64,000 nt of DNA from Silene conica. Its lineage: Eukaryota > Streptophyta > Magnoliopsida > Caryophyllales > Caryophyllaceae. The notes beneath the pieces were generated by a model. That model saw nothing but the letters and a program-made list of their open reading frames with translations, was not told the DNA's origin and ran no database searches. This document shows, piece after piece, positions 34,277 through 46,295 of this stretch (the first letter of the stretch is position 1; each line of letters begins with the position of its first letter). The translations under genes and the position numbers were made by a program. Location: assembly GCA_029255685.2 (NCBI GenBank), contig CM055318.2:30554001-30618000 (forward strand), written 5' to 3'.

Positions 34277-35093
34277 TCTTCTTGCTTATCTCTTAACTGA
34301 CAATGTGTTCATCAATCTGTTTACAATCTAATTTATCTTGTCTTCTCATATTTGAATCCTGAAACTTGTCTACATTTCACTTTATCCCCACACCCATGTA
34401 TAGCTAGCTTACTTAGACAAATATTAAGGATTGAGGGTCACCTCCACCAACCCCAAAAATCATGCCATAAGATGACTTACAAGTGACAAAGGTAAAAACC
34501 GAAATTTTTCACCCAAAACTGAGCTCAGTCTGAATAATAAGTAAGAAGGTTAAACAATTTGGACTATTTATTATTCAAGCCCTCCAGACAAGCATAAAAC
34601 AAAGCCCTCCTGACAGGCTCAGGGTCGTAAGCCCTTCTAACAGGCAACCAACTCGGCAAAAACCAGTACATGAAAAGAAGACCAAGACCTTAAACGTTCC
34701 TGACAGAACCATATTTACTCATACTTACCAAAAGCAAAAAGAAATCAAAACAAATCACATATACCTAAAAACACCCATTCCTGAGCGGATTCATACCACC
34801 ACATAATTTTTTTTCCATGGGACACCCCCCCCCCCCCCCCCCGGGCCGGGCAAAAACCAGACATCCCCCCTTGGATGAGCCAAAAAAGAACAAACTTTCT
34901 TTTACCCCCAAGGGAACACCCTTAAGGCAAACCAGACAACAACACAAACAACCAACTATCTTTTTAATCCTGCCTCAAGAGGCAGTAGCAGGACTATCAT
35001 CTTCCTCGCTCCCGCTCCTTTTTTCTGGAGAGTCGACCTCTTCCCCGGCGTTCAGGCTAGCCAATTCCGGATACTCTGCATCAATATTCTCTA
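34277..35093. other. Non-coding remnant with poly-C run and antisense frame
   Basis: Presumed continuation of the Tat-type element. Contains an 18-base C run (34825-34842) and, on the minus strand at about 34980-35092, an acidic open frame (AGEEVDSPEKRSGSEEDDSP) that runs to the CACTA-1 boundary. Tat-lineage elements are known to carry antisense frames, but the identity here is unproven. Confidence 0.4.
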
Positions 35094-35830
35094 CACTACT
35101 ACAAATATGGGCTTTAACAACGATTAATAACAGTTGTTATATAAAAAAGCGGACGTTGTTAAAGCCTCTGTTGTTAAAGGTTTTAATAATGGTCCCTAAT
35201 TATTACCATAACTGTTGTTAAAAGTATTAACAACGGCTAATCATCGTTGTTATTAGCTTCATGCCGTTGTGGAAGGTGTAAATGATTTTTGGTGGGAAAG
35301 TTATCATAACGGCTATTTGTTTCAAGCCCGTTGCTATAGTTTTGCTGGAAATTTAGAACAACAGGTAAGTTTAAAGGAACCGTTGTTAAAAGATTTTAAC
35401 AACGGGTAAAAACTGTTGTTATTAGGTTCCCGCGTTGTTGAAGGTGTCAATGATTTTTGGTGGAAAAGTTATCACAATGGCTATTTGTCTCAAACCTGTT
35501 GCTATAGTTTTGCCGGGAAATTTGTAACAACGGGTATGTTTAGGGTTTAGGGTTTAGGGTTTTAGGTGGGAAAGTTATCACGATGGTTATGTGCTTAAAA
35601 CCCGTTGTTATTATTTGGTGGGAAAGATTTAACAACGGTTATGTGTAGTGAAACTGTTGTTAAAGGTATTAACAACGGTTAAAAGCCGTTGTTATTACTG
35701 TCTATGCGTTGTTAAAAGTGTAGTTGATTTATGGTTGGAATGTTATGACAACGGTTATGTGTTTCAACCCCGTTGTAATTAGTTTTGGTGGGAAAGTGTT
35801 TAACAACGGTTTGTGTATCATAACCGTTGT
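35094..35830. repeat. CACTA-1 left terminus and subterminal repeat array
   Basis: About twenty AACAACGG / CCGTTGTT words in both orientations, often paired as short hairpins, after the CACTACTACAAA terminus. A telomere-like run of GGGTTTA words sits at 35539-35566. Confidence 0.88.
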
Positions 35831-36058
35831 TATTTATTTTATAATTGATTTTTAGAAAACCGTATTTGTTCCCCTGCAGCCAGTTAAAATCCTGCATAAA
35901 ACAGAAGCAGCATAAACCAGCTACAGCAGCTGCATAAGAAGCAACAATCAGCCAAAATGATATATATACAACCAAAATTCTTACTTATATTTTGTGCATC
36001 AATTCTACAATCAAAATTCCTACTTACATTTTGTGCATTCCCTAAGCTAGCTAGCGAA

Positions 36059-36406
36059 TCACTTCTCATCATTTGAAGGTTTGTGTTTAAGGGCGTATTT
36101 GCCCCACAAGTCCCTTACCTCGTCTATCCGGCTCTTGTCGTAAACAGGGAGATCTGGCTCGTTGAATAGATACTGCGGATAAAACAAATACATACAAGAC
36201 ATGTGTTGACTTAGAGTAACAATAGCAGTAGCATAGGAACATCGCAATATAGCAACAAAGACAGCAGCTCTAATGAAAAAAAGTATATTTAACTTCAAAA
36301 AATTACTAACCCTTACTGGAATAACGAGAAATCTTCGCCTAATTATCTCATACATTAAACGACAAACGTAGTATTCACATTGTATGCTAATCGGCTGCCT
36401 AGGGAC
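36059..36406 (-). pseudogene. CACTA-1 Ulp1-like protease, C-terminal exons
   Basis: Exon 36406-36317 encodes RQPISIQCEYYVCRLMYEII, matching the catalytic-cysteine block of C48/Ulp1 peptidases found in plant CACTAs (family form Q-x4-C-G-Y-Y-V). A GTAAGG donor follows. The last exon, 36172-36059, encodes YLFNEPDLPVYDKSRIDEVR and ends KHKPSNDEK before a stop. The upstream exons are 15 kb away because the Athila element is inserted five bases into the first of these exons. The usual Gly after the active Cys is Glu here. Confidence 0.75.
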
Positions 36407-37991
36407 TGATGAGCGAGATTAAGTCGTCGGCTCCCGGTCACCAAACAAAATTTGTAAACCCAAATAAAGTAGTATATTAGGGTTGTCGATCGCAAGGATG
36501 GTGGGGATAATTGCCTAGTTACGTTCTAGTCTAAGTCTAGTCGAGGGTAATAGGTTTGGTGAAGTGATTAACAACTAATGAGCAAGAAATAAAGCTAAGA
36601 TGTGAATTCAATTAAAGGTAAACTAGGGTGTCGGGGGTCACTAAGGTAGGTAGACGAAGTATACTTGAAAGTCAACTAGATAGTCTTAAGCAGACGGTCT
36701 CGGTAAGTCTCGTCTCTCGAGTCGACTCAACCTAGGTCGGAATACCCTAGCTTTCTCTACAAATAGACACAACCAACTCTCAAACATGCCAAAATAAACC
36801 CCCAACCGTCGCTAAGGGCAAGTCACGCTAAAATCAAGGCCCAACTATCGTTGAAGCAAATCATCAAACACCTAGCATACAATGAGTGAATAACCCTTTC
36901 CTTAAGAACAATTAATCTACAAACTAGCATAATCTTATCATCTAACCACACCCAAGTTCCCCCTAACCCTAGGTATAGGTCTACTCACACATAACTAAGG
37001 AAAACATGTGAACAAAGGAAGAACAAGGGCTAAACATGTTGAAATAAGTAAAGGTAAACAATTGGATAATGAAAACTCAAAGTAAATGTAAACAAATGAA
37101 ATTACTAAGTAAAGGAAAGAAATATTATACCATTAACTTGATTAAGGTAAGGAACTTTGATTACAAAAGAAGAGTATTCTCAAACCCTCCAACTTACAAC
37201 CAAAAATCCTCTAAAAATAAGTGCTAACAATGACTAAGAGAGATTACTAAATGATTAACTAAAAGATTAAATGAAAAACTAAGGAAAGATTATGATTTTG
37301 ATGAGAGTTTTTGAGTCTAAGATTATATCAATGAAACAGTAAAAACCCTGGAAAAGAATAAAAGTTGCGTAAAAAGTGCGTAAAAATAAATGACACAAGT
37401 GCGGGTTTATATAGTGTGCGAATTTCTGAGAAATGACTCTCAACCGGTCAACCGGCAGCCGGTCTGGGACCGGTTAAGAGTCAAAACGTAAACTTCTGAA
37501 CTTTTTCTTCAATGAGCCATGCATCTCAGCCGGTGGACCGGCTGCCGGTCCGGCACCAGCTAATAGTCAGGCTTGAAGTTTCTGAATTCTACTCGTCTTG
37601 AACATGGCTAAGTATGGGGAATTGGGTCCCAGCCGGTTGACCGGCTGCTGGTTGGTGACCGGCTGAGGATGCTGAAGTAGGTTTCTGAACTTTTTGTTGA
37701 TTTTTCATGAGGAGTCAAGGTCAAGCCTCCTAGTCGGTGGACCGGCTGCCGGTCTGGGACCGGCTGAGAGGGCCTGGGGCCAATTCTTCTTCAATTCTTC
37801 AAATTTTGCTACAAATCCGTCTCGTTTGCTCCCGTTTTTTGTTCCCGCCTCAATACCTACAAAATGGGAACCAAATAGGCATAGTCGAGGCAATGGGCAT
37901 GAAATCGAGCAAAGGCACGTAAAACGAGGTCGAAACGGGACCAAAAATGAAGAAAAGACAAAGAAAATCATAAGCAAAAGGAGGCTCATCA
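36407..37991 (-). repeat. 3' LTR of Athila family C
   Basis: 1585 bp. TATATAAA on the minus strand at 37406-37413. A CCGGT/ACCGG hairpin array lies at 37440-37772, immediately upstream in element sense. Confidence 0.92.
37440..37772. repeat. AGCCGGTnGACCGGCTGCCGG hairpin array (3' LTR copy)
   Basis: Four units of about 40 bp, each a nested palindrome bounded by CTCAGCCGGT and ACCGGCTGAGAG-like arms and spaced about 90-100 bp. The corresponding array in the other LTR is at about 50725-51150 and has one more unit, which accounts for the roughly 96-bp LTR length difference. Confidence 0.9.
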
Positions 37992-40900
37992 AAATTCCCC
38001 ACACTTAAACCTTATTCGTCCTCGAATACGAGTAAGTAATCAAGAAGCTATATAACCCTTATTTGAAAACATGAAATAAACTAACTAAGCTCACTAGAAG
38101 CCGAATCGGGTTTAGCTACACCCGTAGCCCTTTCAACTCACAATTTGACATCCATTAGGTAGAATGCCCTATTGCAAGGCATGTTTGGTCTTGCTACAAA
38201 ATTTTTGATGCAAACAAGTGAAAACAAAATACATATAAACAAACAACATGCATCGGGAAAAAGGCCAACCGCTTGCCTCATCCAAGCGGGGTTTAGAAAT
38301 ACTAAACAAAGAAGGTCTATAGAGGAAGATGCCGACTCAAGGTCTAACCACGTTATCAAACCCCTAAATCAAGCTTAAGCGACCAACAATGATATCACCA
38401 AAGACCAAGAAACTAATTCAAGGCGGGTAAGCGGAAGCACTAAGCTATACTTCCGAGATTGACACGACGCACACATGATTCGACTCCATGCTAGACCCTT
38501 AAGCGATAAGAAAAATCCTAAGCACCGAGTCTCACGGGTGTCACTCAACACACAAGGAAAGAAATGGGGTGATTTTTGTGACAAGTAGTAACCAAAATCA
38601 CTCACCTACCTCAACTTGCGAAGCATGCTCGCAATCTAGCATGGTACTCTATCCAAAAATCCATGAGAAAATGTAAATGCACATGATGAGAACAACAAGG
38701 ATGTAATGGGGCTTGGGTTGGGTGAAAATGGTTTGGTGCAAGCACCGTTATAGCATTTGAGGCTCAAAAACCAAGAATAATTGTCAAGATCAACTCAACA
38801 CCTTATTGCAACAACTAAGCAACGTCTATACCCTAACTTTGGGTTTGACAAAACCAAGCAAAAATTGCATAAACCCCAACTTACTTTGGAAAAATCAAAC
38901 CCATCACAAACTTAACGAAATGGTCATTATTTAAACACAACGGAAAACGTCTACACCCTAACAAAAGACTTGAAAACCAAATCAAATGCAAAAATTGTGT
39001 AAACCCGGCTCGATTGGAAAAACATCAAAAGACCATATTATTCTAGCAACGACTTTTTCTATCTCCCCTTAATGGAAGGGAGTTGTTGCTAGCCTTATTC
39101 TTTTTCAAACACATATTTACAACTTTTCTTTTTTTTTTTGGATTATCATTTTTTTTCTTTGATTTTCTATTTTCTATTTTCTTTCTTTTCCTTTTCCTTT
39201 TTTTTTTTCACAAACTCCATATCACCAAAAAAGCAAAACTAATGACCACAAAGCAAGAGTGCACCAACCGACATCTAAATCCCGACTCTACCACAAACAA
39301 AGTACCACAAACACAACCATTCTTGATCAAGGAAGGGTGTTTTTGGGAAGTAGCTCATTTAGTAGTTTAGGCCAAATGAAAAAAGCTAAGGCTCAAAATG
39401 GTTAATAAAAAAGAAGGAATAGAATGCAAGGGTCAAAACGAGGCTAATTTGGCAAATGTGAAGTTTCTTTATTTTGAACAAAAGTTGTCTCACATGCACA
39501 TGAACATAACCACGGAATCAAGGAATGAGCGCCATACTTATGCGTTTTGGCATAACATACCACGTAAGGAGGACTACTTACAATCCTAATCTGGGTCGGT
39601 TTGATGGGCCGACCATAAAGGAGGCCCTATCCTCACATTTGAGTAGCTAATGTCGGTCCTAAGTCAAGTCTAAGGTCTAACACGGTCTCACATGGTGGTC
39701 GATACTCGGTCATTAAGCCTAGACTTCCGGGTCCTCGCAAGCAAGAACCCTAACAAGGTAACATCAAGAGTTGCAAGCTATTAGGAGGGGTAAGACACAG
39801 GCAAGACAATTATCATCATTGACGGCATATATCCTCCACTTTTCAACCTCCTAAGCATATTTACAAACAAATGCAAACGAGAAAAACAGACTAACACATA
39901 TTCACAAAACTAAGAAAAAAGGAAAGCATGTGAAACTAGAACTAAGCTAACAAAAATGCAATAACACATCGACTATCCTAGCAGCATATCATCAGAAACA
40001 ACCACAAGAGTTCCCCAAAGGAACATCCAAGGCACAAAAATCCCGTTCTCCTTCATGCTATAAACATAAAAAAGAAACATGGAAATGGAGAAAGAAGTAG
40101 GAAAGAGTATACCAAGCGTCTTCAATTCTCCTAATGCCTCGGACTATTGCTGTCTCTGCCACTTGTTAGTCAAACAAACATCTATATACAATGCAACTAA
40201 GGTACATAAACAAAGAAAAGGAAGAACATGTTTTTTTGAAATTTTTCAAATTTTTCGATATTTAGGCATTTTTTGAAATGTTTTCATATTTACAAAAACA
40301 AATATATATTCACAAGGTGGTTATTTTCCCTCCCCACACTTAATATTTACATTGTCCTAAATGGAACAAAGTGCAAGGGGAAAATGGAGAAAAAGAACGA
40401 AAACAAGCAAGTTTTTGGCTTTTTTGAAATTTTTAAGAAATGAAAAACTTGTTTTTGTTTTGTTTTTTTTTGTTTGAAATAAGCGGTTGTTCCTCCACAC
40501 ACTTATATATGTGCATAATGTGTGGAGGAAAACCGGAAAGAAAAGAACATGTTTTTGAAAGTTTTTGTTTTTCAATTTTTTTTGGATTTTTTGTTTTTTG
40601 AAAGCAATAAAAACAAAAAGAAACGAAACAAATAAAAAAAAAAACTAAACTTAGATGCAATCCTAAATGCTCTATACTACATGAATGCAAACTATTTGTG
40701 ACAATATGTTACAAAAATGAAAACTAATGCATATATATGGATGCAACTACATGCTAATATACTAAACATGTGAAATGATGAAAAGAAAACTAAAATTAAC
40801 AATCTAAGCTAACTAATTAAACTAAATGCATGCGAATATGAAAAATGCAAAAGTAATGAGAAATTTGGATTAAGGGAGTACTTGCTTTTGGATTTTGAAA

Positions 40901-41206
40901 TGGGAGCAAAAACAACAACAACACCTCAACGGACGGCTCACTCATTAAAATGATCATCGGCCTCATAATGCTCATCGTCATCCGCTCCATCTCCATCACC
41001 ATCTCCATCTCCGGTATCGTCCACATGCATGTAATCATCGGGGTTGTTGAAGACATCACGGAAAGGAGAAGAATGGGAGCCACTAGCTCCGGGATCACCA
41101 ATTATACCATGGGAGGGGAACGGCCTGGATGGCCTGGGTTCCCCTCCCTACGCACCTCTTGGGGAAAAATCGGGCTATTTTAGTAGCCCGGCGCAACATG
41201 TATCTC
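37992..41206 (-). other. Long 3' non-coding region of Athila family C
   Basis: 3.2 kb between the env-like region and the 3' LTR. No coding content supported. Contains T-rich and A-rich runs (39110-39210, 40210-40640), with a purine-rich tract at the LTR edge. Long non-coding tails are usual in Athila elements. Confidence 0.75.
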
Positions 41207-41509
41207 TCAATAGTAGTGTCCCTCGGGAGGCACATATCCAGCCTCAGGGGGCATATAGTAGGAGGGGTGACCACCAGCAGGATGACGATAGCCCTGACGA
41301 ACAAACTGATCATAGCTCGGGAAGGATCCATAGGCTTGATCGTGGTATACAAAATCAAGCCTAGAACAGATGTCCTGATGGCGACGATCCGCCAAAGCCT
41401 GGCGCTCATCGGCTAGCTTCTGACGCTCATCGGCTAACTGCTGCTGCTTATAAGTTTTCTTCTGGTTAAGGTCTACCCGAGCCATGAAATCGATGAGGTC
41501 CTGATGCAA
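41207..41509 (-). pseudogene. Athila post-env region, coiled-coil-like frame (fossil)
   Basis: Encodes a K/Q-rich heptad-like stretch with DERQKLADERQALADRRHQ and then a Y/P/G-rich tail. It follows the env-like frame in the same orientation and probably belongs to the same ancestral protein. Function unknown. Confidence 0.5.
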
Positions 41510-41551
41510 AGGGGCAGGCGGAGGAGGAGGAACAGAACTGGAACTAGAGCC

Positions 41552-42703
41552 CTAGAAAAAATGAGGGCCGCCGACAAAAGGGGGCAAAGTAACACTGGGT
41601 TGCTGATACTGGAGGTTGGTGGAGGAGGCACCGGTCCTGTCAAGGGCATAAACTATAGGAGGGCGCTGATCGGCAGAGGTCTCCTCAAGTGTCGCCTCTA
41701 CCTCAAGAAGGTAGTAGTTTTGGCCGGGCAAAACCTTCATCCTTTGGGTGTTAGGCAAAGGTAAGGAATTTCTATATTGCTTGCCAACCCGAATTTTCCA
41801 ATATTCCTGACGATAATTGGGGTTCCATTTGATCCACCCCAAGCTTTCTTGCATGTACCGGCGAGATAAGGTGTTTTCTCCTTCGATATAACCCACGTTG
41901 AAATTTCGGTGACACAGGTAAACGACCATCAAGGTGACCATGCCTCCCACACAAATCGGCCTGGTGAGGCTAGGTTGGCTAGCTAACCGTCTCAATTGGA
42001 GTGCCATATGGTGAGCAATGTTGATCTTTGGCAAGTTGGTCAAATAGGAGCCCAAGATTTCAAGCTCTTCTGTCCTAAAATTGTGTGGCTCGTCTCGAGA
42101 CAAGACGGTCCACCCTATAAATCTGTCCCAAATCCTAATAGGTGCCAAGTGCACCCTATTGGCCGACTTCTTTTGGGTCCTTGCACTAGTCAAACCAGTA
42201 ATCGCCGTCCAAATAACCTCAGTATCAAAACCCTCCGGAGGATGAATGGGCAATTTTCCATCTAGCCCGAAAATTAGAGCAAACTCATCAAGAGTCAATC
42301 GGTGCTCCTTGTTCATTAAGCGAAATTCCAAAAAAAACACCTTTTCCCAACTCCGATTTTTGGTCACAACAAGAGAACTCAAAAATTTCCAAGTCAATCG
42401 GGGCGAGGTAAGGGCCGGTCTAGTTTCATAAAGGGTTTTCATCCCTACCCCTTCAAACAACTCCTCCGTTATCTTGTCCAAACCTAACTCCATCATTGAA
42501 ACTCTATCTATGAACCGGGTTGGGTGAAGGGGGCGATTCTTAAAATATATAAAATTACCTTTCTGAGTAATTGAGGAAAAGGTGAGCCCGGGGAAGTCCG
42601 GATCGGGGCCAATATAGCTGTTATCCCGCATTGTTTGTACCTCTTGTTCCACAGAAGGATCATGTCTAGACGTAGATCGTCGCTCCATTCGGTTTTCGGC
42701 CAT
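41552..42703 (-). CDS. Athila env-like protein (ATHILA ORF family), 383 aa
   Basis: Open frame of 383 codons downstream of integrase, in the place where Athila elements carry their env-like gene. It matches the Arabidopsis ATHILA ORF-1 family (Pfam PF03078) in feel: PTRFIDRVSMMELGLDKITE, LTLDEFALIFGLDG, a basic NRVHLAPIRIWDRFIGW segment, a central hydrophobic GGMVTLMVVYLCHR stretch, and LGWIKWNPNYRQEYWKI. The role in retrotransposition is unknown; an envelope function is only proposed for the family. It is the least decayed frame in this otherwise broken element. Confidence 0.78.
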   Translation of the reverse strand: MAENRMERRSTSRHDPSVEQEVQTMRDNSYIGPDPDFPGLTFSSITQKGNFIYFKNRPLHPTRFIDRVSMMELGLDKITEELFEGVGMKTLYETRPALTSPRLTWKFLSSLVVTKNRSWEKVFFLEFRLMNKEHRLTLDEFALIFGLDGKLPIHPPEGFDTEVIWTAITGLTSARTQKKSANRVHLAPIRIWDRFIGWTVLSRDEPHNFRTEELEILGSYLTNLPKINIAHHMALQLRRLASQPSLTRPICVGGMVTLMVVYLCHRNFNVGYIEGENTLSRRYMQESLGWIKWNPNYRQEYWKIRVGKQYRNSLPLPNTQRMKVLPGQNYYLLEVEATLEETSADQRPPIVYALDRTGASSTNLQYQQPSVTLPPFVGGPHFF

Positions 42704-42854
42704 TGCTTCTTGAAGGGGAAGGGTGAAAGGGTTGATTTGGGTTGAATGGGGGACTTTTTGTGGGAGGTAATTTTTAGAGAAAAGGAGGAAATGAGAAGAA
42801 ATGAAGAAGAAATGAGGAAAAGAATGAGGGTTTCACGTTCTTATTTTGCGAATT

Positions 42855-43260
42855 AGGGACTTTTAGCCGGTTGAGGTACCGGCTGCCGGTCAGCTGGCTT
42901 AAAGTTTAGGGATTTTTTTCTGAAAAATTTGAAATCTTCATGATTCTCAGCCGGTGGACCGGCTGTCGGCCGACCGGCTGAGAAACTCTTCTTCTCTCCT
43001 TTTTTTCTTCTTCGTCTTCACACAAAAACACTCCCAGCCGGTGGACCGGCTGTCGGCCTACCGGCTTAGAATCGAGGTTCTCTTGATTTTCGCCTTTTTG
43101 AATAAGGGGCTAGACTCTTAGCCGGCTGACCGGCGGCCGGTTGCCCATCAGCTAAGAGTCCTTTTTATGAAATCTGCCAAATTAAATCGTCAAAAACAGA
43201 AACTTGCCCAGGTCCTCTTAGCCGGTTTGGGACCATCAGCCGGTAGGCCGGCTAAGAGTA
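42855..43260. repeat. Internal CCGGT hairpin array between pol and env-like gene
   Basis: Five units of the same AGCCGGT...ACCGGCT palindrome that fills the LTR array, spaced about 80-100 bp, in the spacer between the integrase end (43591) and the env-like start (42703). Confidence 0.9.
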
Positions 43261-43590
43261 CCTGAGCAAATTTCGAAAAAAGATTTAACTTAAGCATAAA
43301 AAATGGGTTTGCCAATAACGATTTCACTTATCATCTTCCGACTAAACTCACAATTCAATCCAAAGCAAGTAACTACTCAAGTCCAAAGTCACCAAATGCA
43401 ATTTAAAAATGCAAGCTACATGCAAACCAAAAAGCGAATACTTACAAATGGTGGTTATTTAGTGACTCCACCAAACCTTCATGATCTCATTTTGAAACTT
43501 AATCCTCCTCGGGGAGCGGGTCCCCAAGGTCAATGACTTCTACCGTCCCCTTGGCATCTCTTTGGTAGTACCGCTTGATCCGATGCCCAT

Positions 43591-44835
43591 TTACTTTGAA
43601 GGTGCCACCGCCCTCACTCCAAAGTTATAAGCTCCATGCGGTGAAATATCCATCACTTTGAAAGGACCGGACCATCTTGATCGGAGTTTGCCCGGGAAGT
43701 TCTTCACCCTTGAGTTAAAAAGGAGCACAAGGTCTCCTATGCTTATATCTTTCTTCACCAACTTGGTATCATGCCACTTCTTTGTTTGTTCCTTGTAGAG
43801 CTTGGAACTCTCATAGGCCTCAAACCTTAGTTCCTCAAGCTCGCTCATTTGCAAAAATCTATTTTCACCGGCCAAGTCCATGTCAAAGTTCATTTCCTTC
43901 AATGCCCACCAAGCTTTGTGCTCAAGTTCCACCGGGAGGTGGCATGCTTTCCCGTACACGAGCTTGTATGGGGTCATTCCTATAGGTGTCTTGTAGGCCG
44001 TTCGCAACGCCCATAGCACATCAAATAGCTTTTGTGACCAATCTTTCCTATTTTTGTGAACCACTTTCTCCAAAATAGCCTTGATTTGTCGATTTGACAC
44101 TTCCACTTGCCCACTTGTTTAAGGGTGGTAGGCAAGTGCGGCCTTATGAGTCACTCAATAGGAGGCTAGAAGAGTCTTGAATGTGTGCTTCCGGAAATGG
44201 GAGCCTCCGTCGCTAATCACTATTCGTGGAACTCCAAAACGAGGGAAGATTGTGGTTTTGAAGAGTTTTACAACCACTTTGGAATCGTTGGTGGGGGAGG
44301 CGACCACTTCTATCCACTTGGAGACATAATCAACCGCCACCAAGATATATTCATTTCCATATGAATTTGGGAAGGGTCCCATGAAATCAATTCCCCATCA
44401 ATCGAAAAGCTCAATCTCCAAAATGGTTTTAAGGGGCATTTCATTTCTCTTGCCAATGTTCCCCGATCTTTGACACGTGTCACAAGACTTGACCACATCA
44501 TGGATGTCCTTGAACATAGAGAGCCAAAAGAATCCCCCTTGGAGCACCTTGGCTATGGTTCTAGAGGCGGCTAGGTGTCCTCCATAGGCAGAATTATGAA
44601 GCCTATCTACTATCTCAAGTCCTTCTTCTCTTGACACACATCTCCTCAAAAGTCCATCCCCACACTTCTTGAACAAGTATGGGTCATCCCTAAAATACCT
44701 CTTAGCATCTACTTTCAACTTTCTTCGATCTCTTGCATCCAATTCCTCGGGAATAAAGCCATTCACAAGAAACTTGGCTAGATCCGCAAACCAAGGCAAC
44801 TTATTGCCTATGGCCATCAAGCTATCTTCACGCAA
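43591..44835 (-). pseudogene. Athila integrase (fossil)
   Basis: H2C2 zinc-binding segment (HNSAYGGHLAASRT...CDTCQRSGNI). The rve core includes [23 protein letters not shown] and [18 protein letters not shown], and a C-terminal part contains KAFWALK-type and [20 protein letters not shown] motifs of Ty3 integrases. Broken. Confidence 0.88.
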
Positions 44836-45351
44836 CTACTCGTTAATTGGCCCCTCCTTATCTTGTATTCCGTGGTCCTCAATGGTCAACCTTGACAAGT
44901 GGTCCGCTACCACATTCTCGGACCCCGACTTGTCTCTAATTTCAAGATCAAACTCTTGAAGCAAGAGAACCCACCTCAATAGTCTAGGCTTAACATCTTT
45001 CTTTGCCATCAATTGTCTCAAAGCGGTGTGATCGGAGTACACCACCACTTTGGATCCCACTAGGTATTGTCGAAACTTCTCTATGGCATGAAAAATAGCC
45101 AACATCTCCTTCTCGGTCATAGAATAATTTGCTTGAGTTTGGTCGAGGGTCTTGCTTGAATAATAGATTACATGATGTTTCTTATCCACAACTTGACAAA
45201 GGACCGCTCCAACCGCAAAATCCGATGCATCACACATAATCTCAAAGGGTAATTCCCAATCCGGTGCTCGGATGATCGGAGCCGTGACAAGAGCTTCTTT
45301 GATCCTAGTAAAAGCTTCAAGGCAATCATTAGTAAACAAAAAAAGGTGCAT
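44836..45351 (-). pseudogene. Athila RNase H (fossil)
   Basis: Ty3 RNase H with [60 protein letters not shown] and VVADHLSRL motifs in order. Confidence 0.88.
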
Positions 45352-46258
45352 CCTTGAGAAGGAGAGAGGTCAATGGCTTGACAATTTTTGAAAAATCTTT
45401 GATGAAACGCCGGTAAAAACCGACATGTCCAAGAAAACTCCTCACCCCTTTCACATTTGTGGGGGGTGACAAGTTCTCTATTACCGCCACTTTAGCACTA
45501 TCTACTTCTATCCCTCTCTTGGATACAATGTGACCAAGCACAATCCCTTCCTCTACCATGAAATGGCATTTTTCCCAATGGAGGACAAGATTGTGCTCCT
45601 CACATCTCTTTAGAACTTTCTCAAGATTAGCAAAACCAAGATCAAAAGAGTCACCATGCACACTAAAGTCATCCATGAACACCTCCATACTTTTTTCAAG
45701 AAAGTCGACAAAGATGGCTGTCATGCACCTTTGAAATGTACCGGGTGCATTACACAACCCAAATGGCATCCGCCGGTAAGCATAAACTCCTAGAGGAAAT
45801 GTAAAAGTTGTTTTATCTCGGTCTTGCGGGTGAATAGGGATTTGAAAAACCCCGGAATAACGTCAATAAAACAATAATATGAATGTCCCGCTAGTCTCTC
45901 AAGCATTTGGTCAATGAAGGGGATTGGGAAGTGGTCTTTGAGGGTGGCCGCATTTAACTTACGGTAATCAATGCACATCCTCCACCCGGTCACCGGACGA
46001 GTCGGTAAGAGAGTCTCATCCTCTTGTGTAACCAATGTTACACCCCTTCTTGGGGACAACATGGACGGGGCTCACCCACCGACTATCCGTGATTTGGTAG
46101 ATGATGTCAGCCTCAAGCAACTTAAGAACTTCATTTTTCACCACATCCGCCATCTTGGGGTTCAATCTTCTTTGACCCACCACTCTAGGTCTACTCCCCT
46201 CCTCCAAAATGATACGATGCATGCAAAGACTTAGAATCAAACCCCTTGGTATCGTCAA
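45329..46258 (-). pseudogene. Athila reverse transcriptase (fossil)
   Basis: Ty3 RT motifs in order: KLLEADIIYQITDSRWVSPV, RMCIDYRKLNAATLKDHFP, MPFGLCNAPGTFQRCM, FMDDFSVHG and GHVGFYRRFIKDFSK. Broken. Confidence 0.88.
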
Positions 46259-46295
46259 GGCTATGTCCTAATGAGCCTCTATGGTCCTTCAAAGT

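Larger units (their letters stand above)
31838..35093 (+). mobile_element. Tat-type Ty3/gypsy remnant, split by a MITE and cut by CACTA-1
   Basis: 5' LTR 31838-32521 (TGTTGAGCC...AAACA), a primer site TGGCGCCCACCGTGGGC (32524-32540) of the type common in the Tat lineage, then gag to 33590. A Mutator-like MITE occupies 33678-34267. Beyond it, 34277-35093 appears to continue the same element, with no pol domains seen, up to the CACTA-1 end. No 3' LTR in the window. Broken fossil; age not estimable without the second LTR. Confidence 0.7.

Noticed and set aside
34817-35221. 134-codon plus-strand frame with a proline run
   Set aside because: Begins in the poly-C homopolymer and crosses the CACTA-1 boundary, so it cannot be one gene.
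35539-35566. Telomere-like TTTAGGG run (also short ones near 59738 and 60015)
   Set aside because: Three to four units embedded in CACTA-1 subterminal sequence; too short and too internal for an interstitial telomere claim.
37694-38008. Frames through the Athila LTR ends on both strands
   Set aside because: They run through LTR and polypurine sequence and lack any family similarity.
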